Positions 44,874 to 57,139 are shown, counted from the first letter of the stretch. The stretch is DNA of 64,000 nt from Phanerochaete sordida (GCA_019973155.2 BPQB01000009.1:310001-374000), one strand, 5' to 3'. A program made the numbers and translations. Notes: generated by a model from the sequence alone, not told the origin.

Positions 44874-47102
44874 CTACAACTTGACACTCTTGATGACCTT
44901 TGTGATACCGGTCTTTTCGCCGTCGTACCGCCCGGTCGCCGCGAGGCCGCCCTTGTAGACCGCCTTCTGCGAGGCGACCTTCTTCTTCGCCTTCTCGTAC
45001 CGCTGCCGCTTCTTGACGCGCGGATTGCGCACGCTCTTCGAGCGGTGCGGTGTGAGACCCTTGTTCTTGAGGATCGCGCGGGACACTCCCCGGGGTCCCT
45101 CGGCGGTGTCGTCCGTAATGAGGCCCTCCCTGTAAAATAGCACAGTCAGCGGCAACGCAGCCGACACACGCGCCATCGACACGTACTTCGCCAGTGCAAC
45201 CGCAGCCTCGTACTCGGCCTTCTTCTTGTCCTTTTTCTCCTTCGTCTTGCGCTTGACGAGGTCGTAGTAGCCCTCCGCGCCGTCGTCCTCGCTCGCGCTC
45301 TCCTCGTCGCGCCGGCGCTTCCTGCCGGGGTCCGCGCGCGGCTCGGGCTCCTCGTCGTCGAGGTCCGCGCCGCCCATGCCGCGCGTCTTCTCGAGCTCCT
45401 TCTTGTTCTGGCGCTCCCGCTCCTTCTTGCGCTGCTGCCACGGGATGTCGTCGTCGCCGCCCGCGGCCGCGCGCGCGCGCTCGCGCCGCCCCGCCGCGCT
45501 CTCGATCTTGGACGTGTGGAAGCGCAGCGACTTCTTGCGCGCGGCCTTGTCCGCCGCGTCCGCCGCCTGCAGCGCGACGGGCTCGCCGTACGCGTCTGCG
45601 TCGGCCGCGGCGCGCGCGCGGGAGGACGCACGCGGCGCCGCGGGGAACTCGGGCTCCTCGAGGTCGAACACGGGCAGCGATGCGGGCGCACTTGCCGACG
45701 CGGTCTTGCGCTTCTTCTTCGGCGGCTCCTCTGGCGCAGCTTTCGCCTTCGGCTTGGGCTTCTCGGGGCTCGGCACCGCGTTCTTGCGCGTGCGCCCCGC
45801 GGAGGTGACGGCTTCCATGTCCGCGAGCAGGCTCTGCAGCTCCTCGGCGCTGATACCGCGGATCCTGCCCGCCAGGCCGAGCTCGTCGTCTTCCGAATCC
45901 TCGTCGTCCTCGTCGTCCTCTTCGTCGTCGTTCACGCCGAGGTCTTCCAGAGTTGATATCGACTGCTTGAAGGTGAGCAGGCGCTTCATGATGGGATGTC
46001 CCCGGAGCAGGTCTGGACGCTGAGCATATTTCTCAGAAGCACGAAGGTAGAGATAGAAGGCGAGGGTGGTAGCGTATTGCAGTAGAGCCTCTGTGCAGGT
46101 TTAGATTTGAATAGACTTGCTAGAAGGCATGATGGCTCACGGTAGTACAAATGCAGCATACCGGCGCCGACCTTGTCCAAGAGGTCTTCGTCCTCTAGTC
46201 TAGAGAATACGGATTTTAGTATGTGAAGATTGATGCCAGGGTGGTTGTACGTACACTGCTATCTTTGCTTGCGTCTTGATGAGAGTGCGAGCTGCATCGT
46301 CCCAGTCGCCGGCAAGGGCTAATGCTTCCGGGCTTGCCTTCTCAAGGTGGCGCAAGCGTGCTCCCTTGTCCTCCGGAAGCTTTTGTATAACGGGTGCCGC
46401 GGGTTCCACTAGCTCACTAGCGGGATAATCAGAATATGATGGGCGAAGAGACCAAACCAAGCTACGCACTCTTCCGCTTCTGGGGCACCCTCTACAGTAT
46501 CCTCAAGTCCGAAGTCGTTGTCGGTCATGGCGTCCCGGGCTTTCGCCTGCAGCCGCCGTGCCTCCTGCTCCTCCATTTCGTTCGCCTCTTCGTCGTCAGA
46601 GTCCAATTGACCCGCATTCGAGGAGTAGTATGCGGCCTTGGACTTGCCCCAGCCTTCCTCTTCGGACTCGGACTCGGATTCGGATTCGGAGGATGCGGCA
46701 GCCTTCGAAGTCTTCTTGCCCTTCTTCTGCTTAACAGTAGACGGACCAGGCTCAGGATGGGTATCTTCAAAGTCGTCTTCGTCGTCTTCGTCGTGGTCGT
46801 CCTCTTCACTATCCGAGTCCTGCGGCATCCCTCTCAGAGCGAACACTTCTTCCTCGTCGCCCTCGTCGTCGGACATCCTGTCCTCGCCGTCGAGAAGAAT
46901 CTCGTCTCTAGCGGCATGGACTTTGGAAAAGCTTTGTATCAATGTAACACGCTCTTGAGGGAGTGTTGCACGTACACTCGTCCTCTTCGTCCATTGGGAT
47001 GTCCTCTGGTCTGTTCCACCGCTTGATGGTCGCATCCTTGCGGTTCACACCGCGGGGCTGTGAGCGCGACTTGCTCTGCTTTGCTCCATGTCGTCTCGCC
47101 AT
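44874..47102 (-). CDS. SAS10: SSU processome protein Sas10/Utp3
   Basis: Exons 47102-46976, 46920-46470, 46416-46255, 46199-46141, 46090-45187 and 45129-44874 encode 652 residues. A basic start (MARRHGAKQSKSRSQPRG) precedes a long Asp/Glu/Ser stretch. Residues ~195-310 are the Sas10/Utp3/C1D domain (KLPEDKGARLRHLEKASPEA, then HLYYQALLQYATTLAFYLYL). The C-terminal ~75 residues are the Sas10 domain, with LTPHRSKSVRNPRVKKRQRY and AVYKGGLAATGRYDGEKTGI. The protein acts in the nucleolus in early 18S pre-rRNA processing. At intron 2, the first of two nearby AG acceptors (46417) is the one that keeps frame. The donor of the last intron is GTACGT within AAGTACGTG, required to reach the GLITDD block. 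Confidence 0.95.
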
Positions 47103-47323
47103 GATAGCCTGGAAGAGAGGGCTCCGGTGCTGGAGCAGCTGTAGGAGGGAAAGCTGAGAGACGCACCGAGCGGCAAGCGTTACTCGAAATTTCAGCCGCC
47201 AAATGAGGAAGGGCGCATCAAAGTGATCGGCGGCATCCTGCAATCCGAGCTTGCAGGTCTTGACTCTCTTCGACTCGCACTGTCACTCCTCTCACACTCC
47301 TCCACGTCGCCCCGCTCGCAGCC
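47103..47323. promoter_or_regulatory. short bidirectional promoter, SAS10 / SEN54
   Basis: 221 bp between divergent start codons of two RNA-processing genes. Both 5' UTRs and promoters must lie here. Confidence 0.6.
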
Positions 47324-48956
47324 ATGGACGACAATCTCGAACAGCCAGACGCTGTTGCACTGCCCACCGCGGAAAAGAGGGAGGCAGACGACGATGCCCA
47401 GTCCTCCGCGGACGAAGACGAAGGCCCCGACTGGACGAAACTCCCGTGCGTCATAGGTCTATCCTTTTCAGCGAGACCTACAAACCCTGGCTTTTGGCTC
47501 TAGCACAGTTGCACGTCCTGTGATTCCGAAGCGTGGCGAAAAGGACTTCGAGCCAAAGACAAGCGGAGGCTCCGGCCTGCAGAGACATGTGCTGGACCGA
47601 GCGCGTTCTGCTATGCTGGACGCGTTGAGGACCACTCGGACGACATCCAAGTGCGTCCATATACATATTCTGCAATGCCATATCCCTCATGTAGTGAAGC
47701 GTGCAGTAAATCCATCAGCTATGGTATTTGGTGCCCAGGCATTGCAAGAGCGCATGTGACTGTCGCTCGGGGAATCCACTTCGCAAACATGGGTCACTCA
47801 GTGGCAAGACCCTCGGGCGCAGCAGAGGGCAACGTCAAAAGTACCAAGCGACTGGAGCTACTTCCCGAAGAGGCTCTATATTTGGTGGAAAGGGGCAGCA
47901 TGTTTTGCTGGAAGGAGAACGCGCTCATTCCTTCACCTGGCCTAGAAGACATGGAGGGTGCGCCCATGTCCGTTCAACAAGCATTTGCAGAAATGGTTGG
48001 ACAAGAGGACCTGACCCTAGAAAAGTATCAGGTCAGTCCTGTGTCCGCGAGGATTGTTTGGGCTTGGGACTCATCTTCGATTCTAGGTCTACGCGTATCT
48101 CAAACGTCTAGGATATGTCGTCACTCGAACGAAGCCTCCGTCGGACGCGTATCCTCTGGCCGCACCATTCGATCTTCCACGAGCGAAACCTCAAACGTTC
48201 CTGACAAGATTCCTCGCTGTCATAACCTCGTCGGTGACGCGAATCTTGACGGTGTTCAAGGCCAAGCTTGATTGGTGGAAACCGATATGGTTCAGTCGCT
48301 GTCTGCACCACAATTTGAGCTATCGTAAGCTACCTCCCTATTCGTTTATATCAAAATGCTCAAGTTCAGCTCGCAGCATCGCTGTATAAATCATTGCGCT
48401 TCATGAATTCAGGGCACCACGTCCAGCTCCAGGTTCAGCGGCCCGCAGAAACTTCCCCATACCAGATCTTCTACAACTTATACAAGCCTTCTACGCCATT
48501 CAAAAAGACATCGCCGCCTCCACCAGACTTCTCCGTTGTCGTTGTAAAGTGAGAAGCCCCTGCTTTACAACTTGTGACGTTATCTGACATGGCTCGTTCG
48601 GCAGTGCGAGGACCACCCCGATGCCATCACTCACAGAGCTAAACGATCTCTTCGAGATCCTCCCCGAACTCCCACCACCGACACCGCGGCGACGAACCGT
48701 AGCTCCGGAGAAGCCCGCGGCACCCACTTCGCAGGGTCGAGACACGGGTGGTCCTCCTGCGCCGCAGTCCTGGCTGGAGCGTCTATTCCCCTGGGCGACT
48801 TCCTCGAAGTCTTCGGCAGCACCCACGAGGAGGGTGAATCCCTTTGCGGTCATGAAAGCGGGGAAGAAGATGGTCGTCATTGCTGCGGTGGACGCAGGAA
48901 CCATCAGCTTCTTCCGCTTTGGTCAGGGCGCGTTCGAAGACTTCCCCATGGCCTAG
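47324..48956 (+). CDS. SEN54: tRNA-splicing endonuclease subunit Sen54
   Basis: Exons 47324-47445, 47504-47650, 47719-48031, 48087-48324, 48377-48548 and 48605-48956 encode 447 residues. After an acidic leader, the Sen54 N-terminal domain (~residues 55-150) shows GLQRHVLDRARSAMLDALRT, then NYGIWCPGIARAHV and the diagnostic LLPEEALYLVERGSMFCWKE. The middle gives VYAYLKRLGYVVTRTKP. The C-terminal endonuclease-like fold ends with KMVVIAAVDAGTISFFRFGQ. Sen54 is the non-catalytic scaffold of the heterotetramer that removes tRNA introns. Exon 5 must start at the second of two AG acceptors (48376); using the first (48369) brings a stop after six codons. Confidence 0.94.
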
Positions 48957-49405
48957 GGATTCGCCGAACGGATATAACTGCTGCGCTGCGTTCTTCTCAG
49001 TGGGCACCCTCGGCGTTCTATGCGCCGGGTCCGACGCCGACACCGACGCCGACACCGAGACGGCGACATCGAGCTCGGTGTTTGTCAGCCAGCACTTGTC
49101 CCCCGGCAACACCGTCATCTAGACCATCACGACCCGCCGCGGAGGACCCGCGGAGCTCGTTCAAGGCACACTGTGGACGCAGGAGCTTGGCCAACATCTG
49201 TCATAAGTTACATAACTATCCGGCAATATACTGTATGAGCGCTTCCATCCTCAAATCACATCGCGTCCGCAGGCAGGAACATAGCATCGCCCCGAAAGGG
49301 CAACTCCGAGTAGTGCGGGGGAATCTAAATCAACCCTGCCGGACGCCACGAAGGCGAAGCGCGACCCGCCTCCGCACCCGCCACCAGGGGAACCGCGCAG
49401 GACAT
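48957..49405. other. intergenic, convergent 3' ends
   Basis: About 450 bp between the SEN54 stop and the P450 stop. Only UTR sequence expected. Confidence 0.5.
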
Positions 49406-51444
49406 TTAATCCCTGCGGGTGACGACGACCTGGAGCTTGCCGAGCTGCATGACGGTCTGGTCCTGGATGTGGCTCTCCCACGCGTCGGCGTCGAAGCCGT
49501 TCGCGAAGCGGAAGTCGAGCTTCTGCACGAGGTGCGTCACCGCGAGGCGCATCTCCTGGATCGCGAGGTTCTTGCCGACGCAGTTCGCGGGCCCGAACGA
49601 GAACGGGACGAACGCGTTCGCGTTGTGCGTCACCTTCTCCGGTGCGTCCTGCAGCCCCTCGACGATGAGCCACCGGTCCGGCCAGAAGGTGTCCGGGTGC
49701 GAGAAGTTGCGCGCGTCGCGGAAGACGGACCAGAAGTGCACGCGCGCCTGGTTGCCCTCGGGAATGAAGCTGCGCAGATTTCGTAAGGTTCTGCAGCTTT
49801 GAGCATATTCACCGCACGTACTAGGGACCAACCGCCCTGCCACCCTTGCCGATCTCTGGCGAGCGCTGGCTGCCACTGGGAACGACAGGGTAGAGACGCA
49901 TCGCCTCGTTGCTGTACAAGTCATCAGCATCGTAAAATCAAGGACTCGCCCTTGCTACTCACATGACAGCTTCCAGGAAGGGCATGTTGTTAATGTGGCG
50001 CGGGTCGAGCGAGTTCTCACCAGGAGGATAGAACTTGTCGACCTCGGCCTGCAGACGCTTGTACGAGGCAGGGTCGCGGAGAAGGCAGTAGAAGAGGTTG
50101 CTGAGGACGCTGGACGTAGTGTCTGAGCCTGCGACGAGGGCGAGGGCACCATCGGACGTGACAACTTCCGGCGGAGGCGAGACCTTCTCCGAACCGTCCT
50201 CGTTGCTCTAATTACGGTACGTCAGCTCTCGACTCATCGCGAGAGGAATTGAACACTCACGAGATAGTAGAAGAGATCCTTGGACGTCGAACCCTGCTGA
50301 TACCTCATCTTGGCACGCGAGATACCCATGGCGCGCATCTCCGCCACCTTCTGGACCACACTTGGGATCTTCTTCGCGTAGTACGCGAGCCAGGGCACAT
50401 GCTCTGGGATCATGCCAGCGCTGCAGCGGCGCGTTAGTGATGCCCGTGTCAAGCAAAACTGAGTCACATACTGCAGACCGGCCTTGACGCGCTGCCACAG
50501 TCCCTGGGGGTCACCGCCATCGCGCATCATCTCCGTCCATCCGCCGAAGCTACTCAGGGCATTGAGCGGGCGGTTTCACCACGGCCGCGAGCGCGCACTC
50601 ACATCATGTCGCCCATGAAGTCATACGTGAAGAAACTGAGCCACTCCGCGAGGTCGATCGTCTGGCCCTGGCGCTCGCCGAGGTGCTCCCCGAGCTGGTG
50701 CACGCGGCTCTGGATCGTCGGCATGAACTCCTTGATGCCGTTCGTGTTGAAGGCGCGGTTCCAGGGCCGGCGGCGCCGCGCGTGCTCCGCGGGGTCGCGG
50801 ATGCCGATCAGCGGCGGGATGGGCGGGAACATGGAACGGCCGCTCCAGCCTGTGCGGGCACGGGGCCCCGGCGGTCAGCGCGGATCCCAGACACGGACGG
50901 CGTCAGCGGCACGCACTCGGTCCCTTGGCAAGCCCCTGTGCGCCCATGAGCGGCTGGATGCACGCGGCGTCGCGGATCGACACCTCGTTCGGGCCGATGC
51001 GCACGATGTCGCCGTACTGGTCGTGCAGCGCCTTGATGTAGAGGTGTTGCTTGCCGTTGCGGACGTTCGCGGCGTGGTAAAGCTTTGTGATCTTGGCGGG
51101 GAGAGGGCCGGGGTACCGCGCGAGCGGATGCCATGGGGAGACGCGGTAGAGGACGATAGATGCCACTAGCGTCGTCAGGTAGATGGCAAACGAGCAGACT
51201 ACGCTCAGTGCGACCCCATAGTGGGGCACGAACAGCGCAGAGAGGGCCAGCGGAGCGAGGAGCACGAAGCAGGAGACGATTCTCCCCTGCATCGGCTCCC
51301 AGGTCTTAAAAATTATGTGGGCACCCTGCAGAGGCGTGAATCTCGAGCCCAACAGGGGTCATTGACACTGCTCACCAGTCCACAGAAGACCGTGATGAGT
51401 GCTGCATCTTGAGGTGCGAGCTGCACGAGCCTGCCTGAAGGCAT
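49406..51444 (-). CDS. cytochrome P450 monooxygenase
   Basis: Exons 51444-51376, 51325-50917, 50849-50603, 50552-50472, 50420-50261, 50207-49963, 49911-49822 and 49769-49406 encode 554 residues. Two N-terminal hydrophobic stretches ([17 protein letters not shown] and [19 protein letters not shown]) anchor it in the ER. P450 motifs are intact: I-helix AGSDTTS near residue 348, ExxR in NEAMRLYP, the [11 protein letters not shown] heme loop with Cys497, and a proline-rich hinge RYPGPLP. Length and organisation fit basidiomycete CYP5000-series enzymes. The reaction is unknown. No reductase, terpene or polyketide synthase lies nearby, so a detoxification or general role is as likely as biosynthesis. 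The donor of intron 2 is GTGCGT, giving [11 protein letters not shown]. Confidence 0.93.
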
Positions 51445-53125
51445 GGCTCAACCGAAATTATCTAAAGAACGTGACGGGGACAAAAGCCTCAAAAGCGGAT
51501 TAGTCGGAGAGGAAGGCAGCGAGGAAAGGGGGTGGTTGCCTCACGGCGGACGCAACTCGACGCTATATAATTGAGACCACCGGGCGCGCTTGGCCCCGAT
51601 GGCTCGCTGCCCGCCGTCGCATGCACAGAGCAAATCACGATTGCGCAAAAAGCAACCGACAGACCGGGGCTCCAGACAGCGCGCTCTAAAACGCCTACAG
51701 GCAGAGATTGGCTGGCCGGGTAAACCGCAGTCGCAGAGCATACGGGCAGCCATCACGCATCAAACGCGCGCCAGCCCACGGCGAAAATCTGCGACAACGG
51801 TCTGAGGCCGTCTGATGGCAGTGCCAGACGAGTCGCGTGCGACGGTCACCAATGCCGTGTTCCACATTGTGTATGAGTAGCCCGGCGAAACCGGGCGGTG
51901 GTCCACGAGAGCGTAGCGCGCGTGTTTAGCGCATCTTCAAGGGTATCGACCTCGCGCCAAGATAGACGGCGTGCCGAACGATATCCGCGGGGGTGCTCGA
52001 AAAGTACTGCAGAATTCCCTGTTGCTATGGCCACAAACCAAGGCCCACTCCCCACGATGGTGCCTGAGCACCTTCGCCGAGAAGTGGATGAAGTTATTCG
52101 AGTGCAGATCTCGCGAAGTCTGGGGTGGGCCTGGGATTCAGCTAGCAGTCCCGGCCGACAGACGCGATTGCGCTAAAGGCCGTGGAAGCCGTGCGCGTGA
52201 GCTGAGCAATGATGCATCGACGCCGATAAACGTCATCTGTCGGCGTAAGAGGTCGCGCGCATGTGTTCTAACTCAACGCGGCCTTTATATGAAGTGTTCG
52301 CGATACGTACTATGCAGGTTTCATGAGCACTACTGGCAGCCTCTTCGCCCAGTGGCAGCACTGGCTTCTGCTTGCAGCCCCAAGCACGCCGCCGCCAAGG
52401 CGAGCAGGTTCGCTGACGTTGCAGAGGCAAGAGAATGCTGAGTGTGAGACAGACATGTTCGAACGCTGAACGCAGGTTTTTACTGTCGTGTCTCTATGTC
52501 AACGCGGGTGGACGAAAGATCGCTGGACGAAAAGATGGTGGATGCATTTCTCGAGCCGGTTCGGTAGCCGAGTGCCGGCGGCTTTGTGGCGCACGAGCCT
52601 TTTTATGGTATCTTATTCTCACGGACTTGTTGAACTTTGCAACCTGCTCCTTGTGACCTGTGCCTCGGGCGATTTACTCGTACCAGCTGACTGTCGCCAG
52701 GGCGTACGTGCGAGATGGTCGGAAGATCTGCGGGAGCTCTGGACAGATGCGACGACGTCGGGGCTGATCTTTCGGTTGTTCTAGATTCGCGAGCGACCCA
52801 GATCTGCCAGCCACGTACGTACAGCTTAGCAGCCTGTACTTACCGCATTGCCGCAGCCGTCCAACTCCCTCGCGCAGATCTGTCGGGCCTAACAGCATTA
52901 CGCAGCTCGTTCGTTCCATACAATAGCGATGCCAAGGGCAGGGTCGACCCTGATATCATACGGGCGCCCAGGGACATCTCGCTCTTCAAGGAGGCGATAT
53001 TCGTGCGCTGTCGGAATTACGGGAGTGAGATTGACAGAACCAAGTACTGCTCAGACGCCGTCGATGGATTCACGGTTTAAAGCCTGCGCGGAACGCAAGC
53101 TACCGCAGGAACTCTCCGCTTACCC
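51445..53125. other. 1.7 kb intergenic between divergent P450 and WSC genes
   Basis: No frame with domain or splice support. The P450 promoter and the WSC-gene promoter are expected here. Confidence 0.45.
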
Positions 53126-53888
53126 ATGCCCAACCTCGCCCTGTCTTCTTTGTCTCTCTTGTTGATCGCGTTTGGTCTGGCTCTCGCAGGACCGCCCTGC
53201 CCCCCTGAGAGACCGGTCGTGATGTGCTCTCCCTTGATTCGACCATACTCAGACAACGCATACTTCTGGGCTGAATACTGCGAGCTCGATGCACCCTCCA
53301 ATGTGCTGATCGCAGACTCTGACCAGCCGTACGATGCCGACACGGATTATTGGTACGGACTTTGAAGTCGTCTCTCGCTTATGAGACTCATTCCTTGCTT
53401 AGTGCCGAATTCCTGGAGCCTACCTACTATCCCACCTGCTGCGCATATAAGAGTTGTATGAATTCAGTTTTTCGTTTTTCATGACACGGAACAACTCACT
53501 CTGCGAGATAGTCTGCGCCGGAGTCGATTGCGACGGCCCCGAGACCGGACTGCTTGGCCCGGGCACCGACCAGTTCGCGCAGGGCTGGGTCATCGACATC
53601 CCGTGCGCCGTCGACGTCCCCTCGCGGGTGCTCGCGAACGCGGTCGTCTCCTACAGCAACGACACCGCGCGTCCGCTGACGTGCACGACGCACTGCGCGT
53701 CGCTCGGGTACACCTATGCCGGGATCGAGTACGGCAACGAGTGCTACTGCGGGACGGGCTACGCGGACGGTCTGCCCCCCTCGTCGGCGCCAGCGTCAGA
53801 CTGCAGCATGCGCTGCCTCGCGGGGTACTATTGGACGTGTGGGGGTTCGTGGCGCATGCAGATTTACAAGTATGATCCGTATGCCTGA
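53126..53888 (+). CDS. secreted WSC-domain protein
   Basis: Exons 53126-53352, 53403-53452 and 53512-53888 encode 217 residues. The signal peptide MPNLALSSLSLLLIAFGLAL is followed by a Cys-containing N-terminal region (residues ~23-105; CPPERPVVMCSPLIRP). The C-terminal ~100 residues are a WSC domain: GWVIDIPCAVDVPSRVL, LTCTTHCASLGYTYAGIEYG, NECYCGTGYADG and the final CSMRCLAGYYWTCGGSWRM. WSC domains bind carbohydrate in cell-wall sensors and secreted enzymes. There is no transmembrane or GPI tail, so it should be soluble or wall-bound. The two introns are short, with in-frame junctions (DYCAEFLEPTYYPTCC across the first). Confidence 0.85.
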
Positions 53889-55534
53889 AAGAACCAGAAT
53901 GTAAGCTCGTTGGACCTTTCATGCACCGGCGTCACTTACAAACATTCAGATACTCTGGTGGAAGATACGTGTAACGAGGCCTTTTGATGTATCACATACT
54001 CGCGATGAGACGAATTTGAGGATGTTCAGGAGCCAAGTGGGCTTCCTCGGCAGTGCCGACCTCATCTGTGAACTCGTGGGGCTGTTCGCCGCCCCTACGG
54101 CCGTGGGCTTCGTCCAAAGTTGGGTACGAATATCTCGACATGCGTTGCCGAATAATCAAAGAAGCAGAGACTAGTTGCTATAGCTCATCTCACTAACGTC
54201 CCTGACCATGATAAGGACTCACATGGCTCAAGTTCGCTCGACGTCGAGCGGCGGACCGCCACAGCGATATCATCAGGCAAACGCCCTGATGCCTATACAG
54301 ACGACTGGAGTAGCCGTTAGCATGACACCTTTTCTCAGGATAAACAAGGGCTACGTCAAAGGCTTCGGCCGGCAGAGCCATCTGCCCGACTAGGGGGGCA
54401 GTAATCGCTGCGGGGTATGCGCCTCGCCCCAACGAGAATGGGTGCACACGTTCGAGGGTCGGGGGCAGCAAGTCCGGACCTAATGTTATATCAACTTTGG
54501 ACGTACAGGTTCAATTCAAGGCCGTGGAGATTAAGTCGGTGCGTGCGCAAGAGATGTCTCTTCCGAGTTAGAGAGTGTACGACGTGCGTCGTATGGCCCT
54601 TCCACAACGGAGTGGTATTGTAATTACCTGCGGTCAGCTTATGATCAGAGGGTTGTAAGATGAGCAGATGAGCCTGCCTTGCTTTTCCAGCGTCCGACTT
54701 TGGGCGTTTCTACAACGCTCCGTGGTCATCGCTGGCTAGGAACCAAAATCAAGACTGGAACAATCTCTGAACAAAGCGTTCAATGCAGGGCAGCTAGGCA
54801 CGGTAGACTCATGTCCGTCAGGCACGGCTCTCCAGGACCTGAAGTGCTACGTAAGCCTTCGCCTTCGCCGAGCCATGAGAAGCTGCGGTGTACCTTTTCC
54901 CTTCATGCGCAGAGGCATGTGGTCCAGCCGCAGCTGTCCCGCGGACAGGTAGGCATTGCCGTACCTGCGTCAAGAGCGGAGTCATTACCCGGCCGTGCGA
55001 CTTCCTGCTTGCAAATATGAAGGCTGCTGTCGTCCGGAAAGCAGTGGGGGCTGATGAAGACGAGCAGTAAGAAGCCAATTCGCAATTAAATACTATTGAT
55101 GATAACGAAGCTCATGAAAGTGATTTGAAGGTAGTTTAAGGGGGAGAGAGGGCATCGCTTTGTCCCAGACGCGGCGGTCCCAGTCCTGTGTCCAGGTTTT
55201 GATGGCACTTCCGTTTTGGGATACCGAAGTCTCATGACGCCGTCCGTCCATAGATGCAGTGAGAAGGAGCCGCCAATTTTTCTCTTGCCTCATCTACATT
55301 GTGCGATAGTCACTGAATGTCTTATTTCTCTAGTGAAATGCGTAGCTGTCTCAGGCAGTACTGCACCTGGCGAAAAACGACGCGCTTAACGCGCGCTTAG
55401 AGCGGTCAGGAGGAATTTCGCACGGTTCTCATCTCTCAGCGAACCGCCAACGAGGCTGCTCTCTCTCACATGCCTCCGTCCTCGCGACTTCACCTCGGTT
55501 CTGGCGGAAGAAGTCGTCTGGAAGAGTCGGAACC
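53889..55534. other. 1.6 kb intergenic
   Basis: Only short open frames without domains. Contains the RTT109 promoter. The minus-strand frame at 54193-54471 has a superficial P450-like look but is not supportable. Confidence 0.45.
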
Positions 55535-57139
55535 ATGGCCAGCATGTCGCCGTCCACCTCTAGCCTCCGGGATGCGCTCCTGAGCGCACTCGCCACACTG
55601 CCCGGGACCCGCGAGTTCCATCTCCACGTCCTGGTTTCCTCGCCACGAAAGCACTCCGGACTCTTCCCGTACGCTCACCCACGACCGCGGGTGTACCTCC
55701 AAGACGTGCTCGTGCTGCTGTCAGAGCAGGCGAGCCCTGAGGCCCCGAGGCAGCTCGTGTCCGCAGTCGAGGTCTCCGTGTACAACGTTCCCTCGACCTC
55801 CTGCGGAATCGTGTATATTTCCAAGGTCGATTCCACCGGCCAGGGTATGTTCCCTTCGCCGACCTCTACTCTCGTGAAAGCGCTGCTAAGCTACTACGCG
55901 GACCCCGACACCCGCCCCATCACCGTGGACACCCTCTGGCTCCAGCTGTTTGCACGTGCACAGAACCAGTACCTCTTTCCGAATTCATCTGAACATCCAG
56001 GCAAGAAGCCGCTCTCAGACGTGAAGCTATGCGCGTGGTGGAGACGCGTCTTGGGAGAAGTGGCGTCGAGCTTGGGTGCGAAGAAGCCGGGTGCGACCAT
56101 ACGCGCGTATTATATCCTCCCAGGCTACAATGAGCTGGAAGCCATTAACTCCCTTCATGTCGCAACCCCTTTTGACGCGTCCGTGTCGCCAATACAATGG
56201 ACGTACGGCCATCCTTATTCCCGAAGCGACATTCCGCTGCCATGCCCGAAGATTCAAGGCTCACATAATCTAGGGCATTTCATTCCATCCTTCGAAGACG
56301 ACCCGAAGTCGCGTTTTATGGACGAAATTGCACACACAACCGATGCGGATGGCGTCCGCTCACCAGAGCCGAAACGGGCACGCACGCTTAGCAGGACTGA
56401 ATCGAAGGAACAGCACCCGGTGACAGACGAAGTCCACAAGGAGCGTAAGGAGCCCAGAGAGCACAAGGAGCACAAGCCTGAAGGGGAGCTCGGAAAGTGC
56501 ACTGCAGACGAGTTCTGGGAACGGATGTCCTTCAGGCAGGAGTGTGTTGCGGGCGCGGTGACAGGCTTCTTCACCGTGGGCATCGCCTTGCCTTCTTCCG
56601 TCTCTTCCCAGCCTCCCTCCGCTCCGTCCCCGCTCGCACCACAGCCAGGCCAAGTCGCACCCAACCTTGTTCGCCGCGTCGTGGCGACGCTCCTGAACGG
56701 CGTCGAGTTCTCGAACGCCGAACGCGCCGCGAAGTCCACCGAGACCCTGGAGGCATCTATCAAGGGCCTCTGCGACAACATTGCCGTTTCACCTCCCGCC
56801 GAGGCTGCACGGAGCCCGACGTCGCTCGCCCCGCTGCTCTTCCGCCGGGACTCGACGCCAGAACCATCCCCAGCCAGCGCCACGCTCGACGTGCCGCGGA
56901 CGCCTCCGCCCAAGCGCGGCGGTTCTCTCCCTGACATCTCTCCGAACCCGTTCCCCGAGCCGACCGCATCCCTCGACACGTACCGCTCGCACATCTACGG
57001 GAGCGTCGCCGTCCGCAACCCTCCGCTCGCCCCCAAGGTTTCCGCGACCGGAGCGAACGGTGCGGCTGGTGCTGCCGCCGCGCAGCCTGTGACGGTGTTG
57101 GCTGTCCGCAAGAAGAAGCGGAAGGCTGACGCCGCGTGA
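55535..57139 (+). CDS. RTT109: histone H3K56 acetyltransferase Rtt109 (KAT11 family)
   Basis: Intronless, 534 residues, unusual in this intron-dense window. The KAT11 fold covers residues ~5-360: LRDALLSALATLPGTREFHL at the start, CGIVYISKVDSTG, FARAQNQYLFPNSSEHPGKK, LCAWWRRVL, and the catalytic-region DDPKSRFMDEI with Asp255/Asp256, then CTADEFWERMSFRQECVAG. A long Pro/Ser-rich C-terminal extension ends in a basic KKKRKADAA that could be a nuclear signal. Rtt109 acetylates H3K56 (and H3K9/K27) with Vps75 or Asf1 during replication-coupled nucleosome assembly. The Lys/Glu/His linker around residues 285-320 matches the variable loop of fungal orthologs. Confidence 0.92.
   Translation: MASMSPSTSSLRDALLSALATLPGTREFHLHVLVSSPRKHSGLFPYAHPRPRVYLQDVLVLLSEQASPEAPRQLVSAVEVSVYNVPSTSCGIVYISKVDSTGQGMFPSPTSTLVKALLSYYADPDTRPITVDTLWLQLFARAQNQYLFPNSSEHPGKKPLSDVKLCAWWRRVLGEVASSLGAKKPGATIRAYYILPGYNELEAINSLHVATPFDASVSPIQWTYGHPYSRSDIPLPCPKIQGSHNLGHFIPSFEDDPKSRFMDEIAHTTDADGVRSPEPKRARTLSRTESKEQHPVTDEVHKERKEPREHKEHKPEGELGKCTADEFWERMSFRQECVAGAVTGFFTVGIALPSSVSSQPPSAPSPLAPQPGQVAPNLVRRVVATLLNGVEFSNAERAAKSTETLEASIKGLCDNIAVSPPAEAARSPTSLAPLLFRRDSTPEPSPASATLDVPRTPPPKRGGSLPDISPNPFPEPTASLDTYRSHIYGSVAVRNPPLAPKVSATGANGAAGAAAAQPVTVLAVRKKKRKADAA

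Noticed and set aside
54193..54471. Minus-strand fragment with a faint P450 heme-loop look
   Set aside because: No cysteine in the expected place and no other P450 motif nearby.
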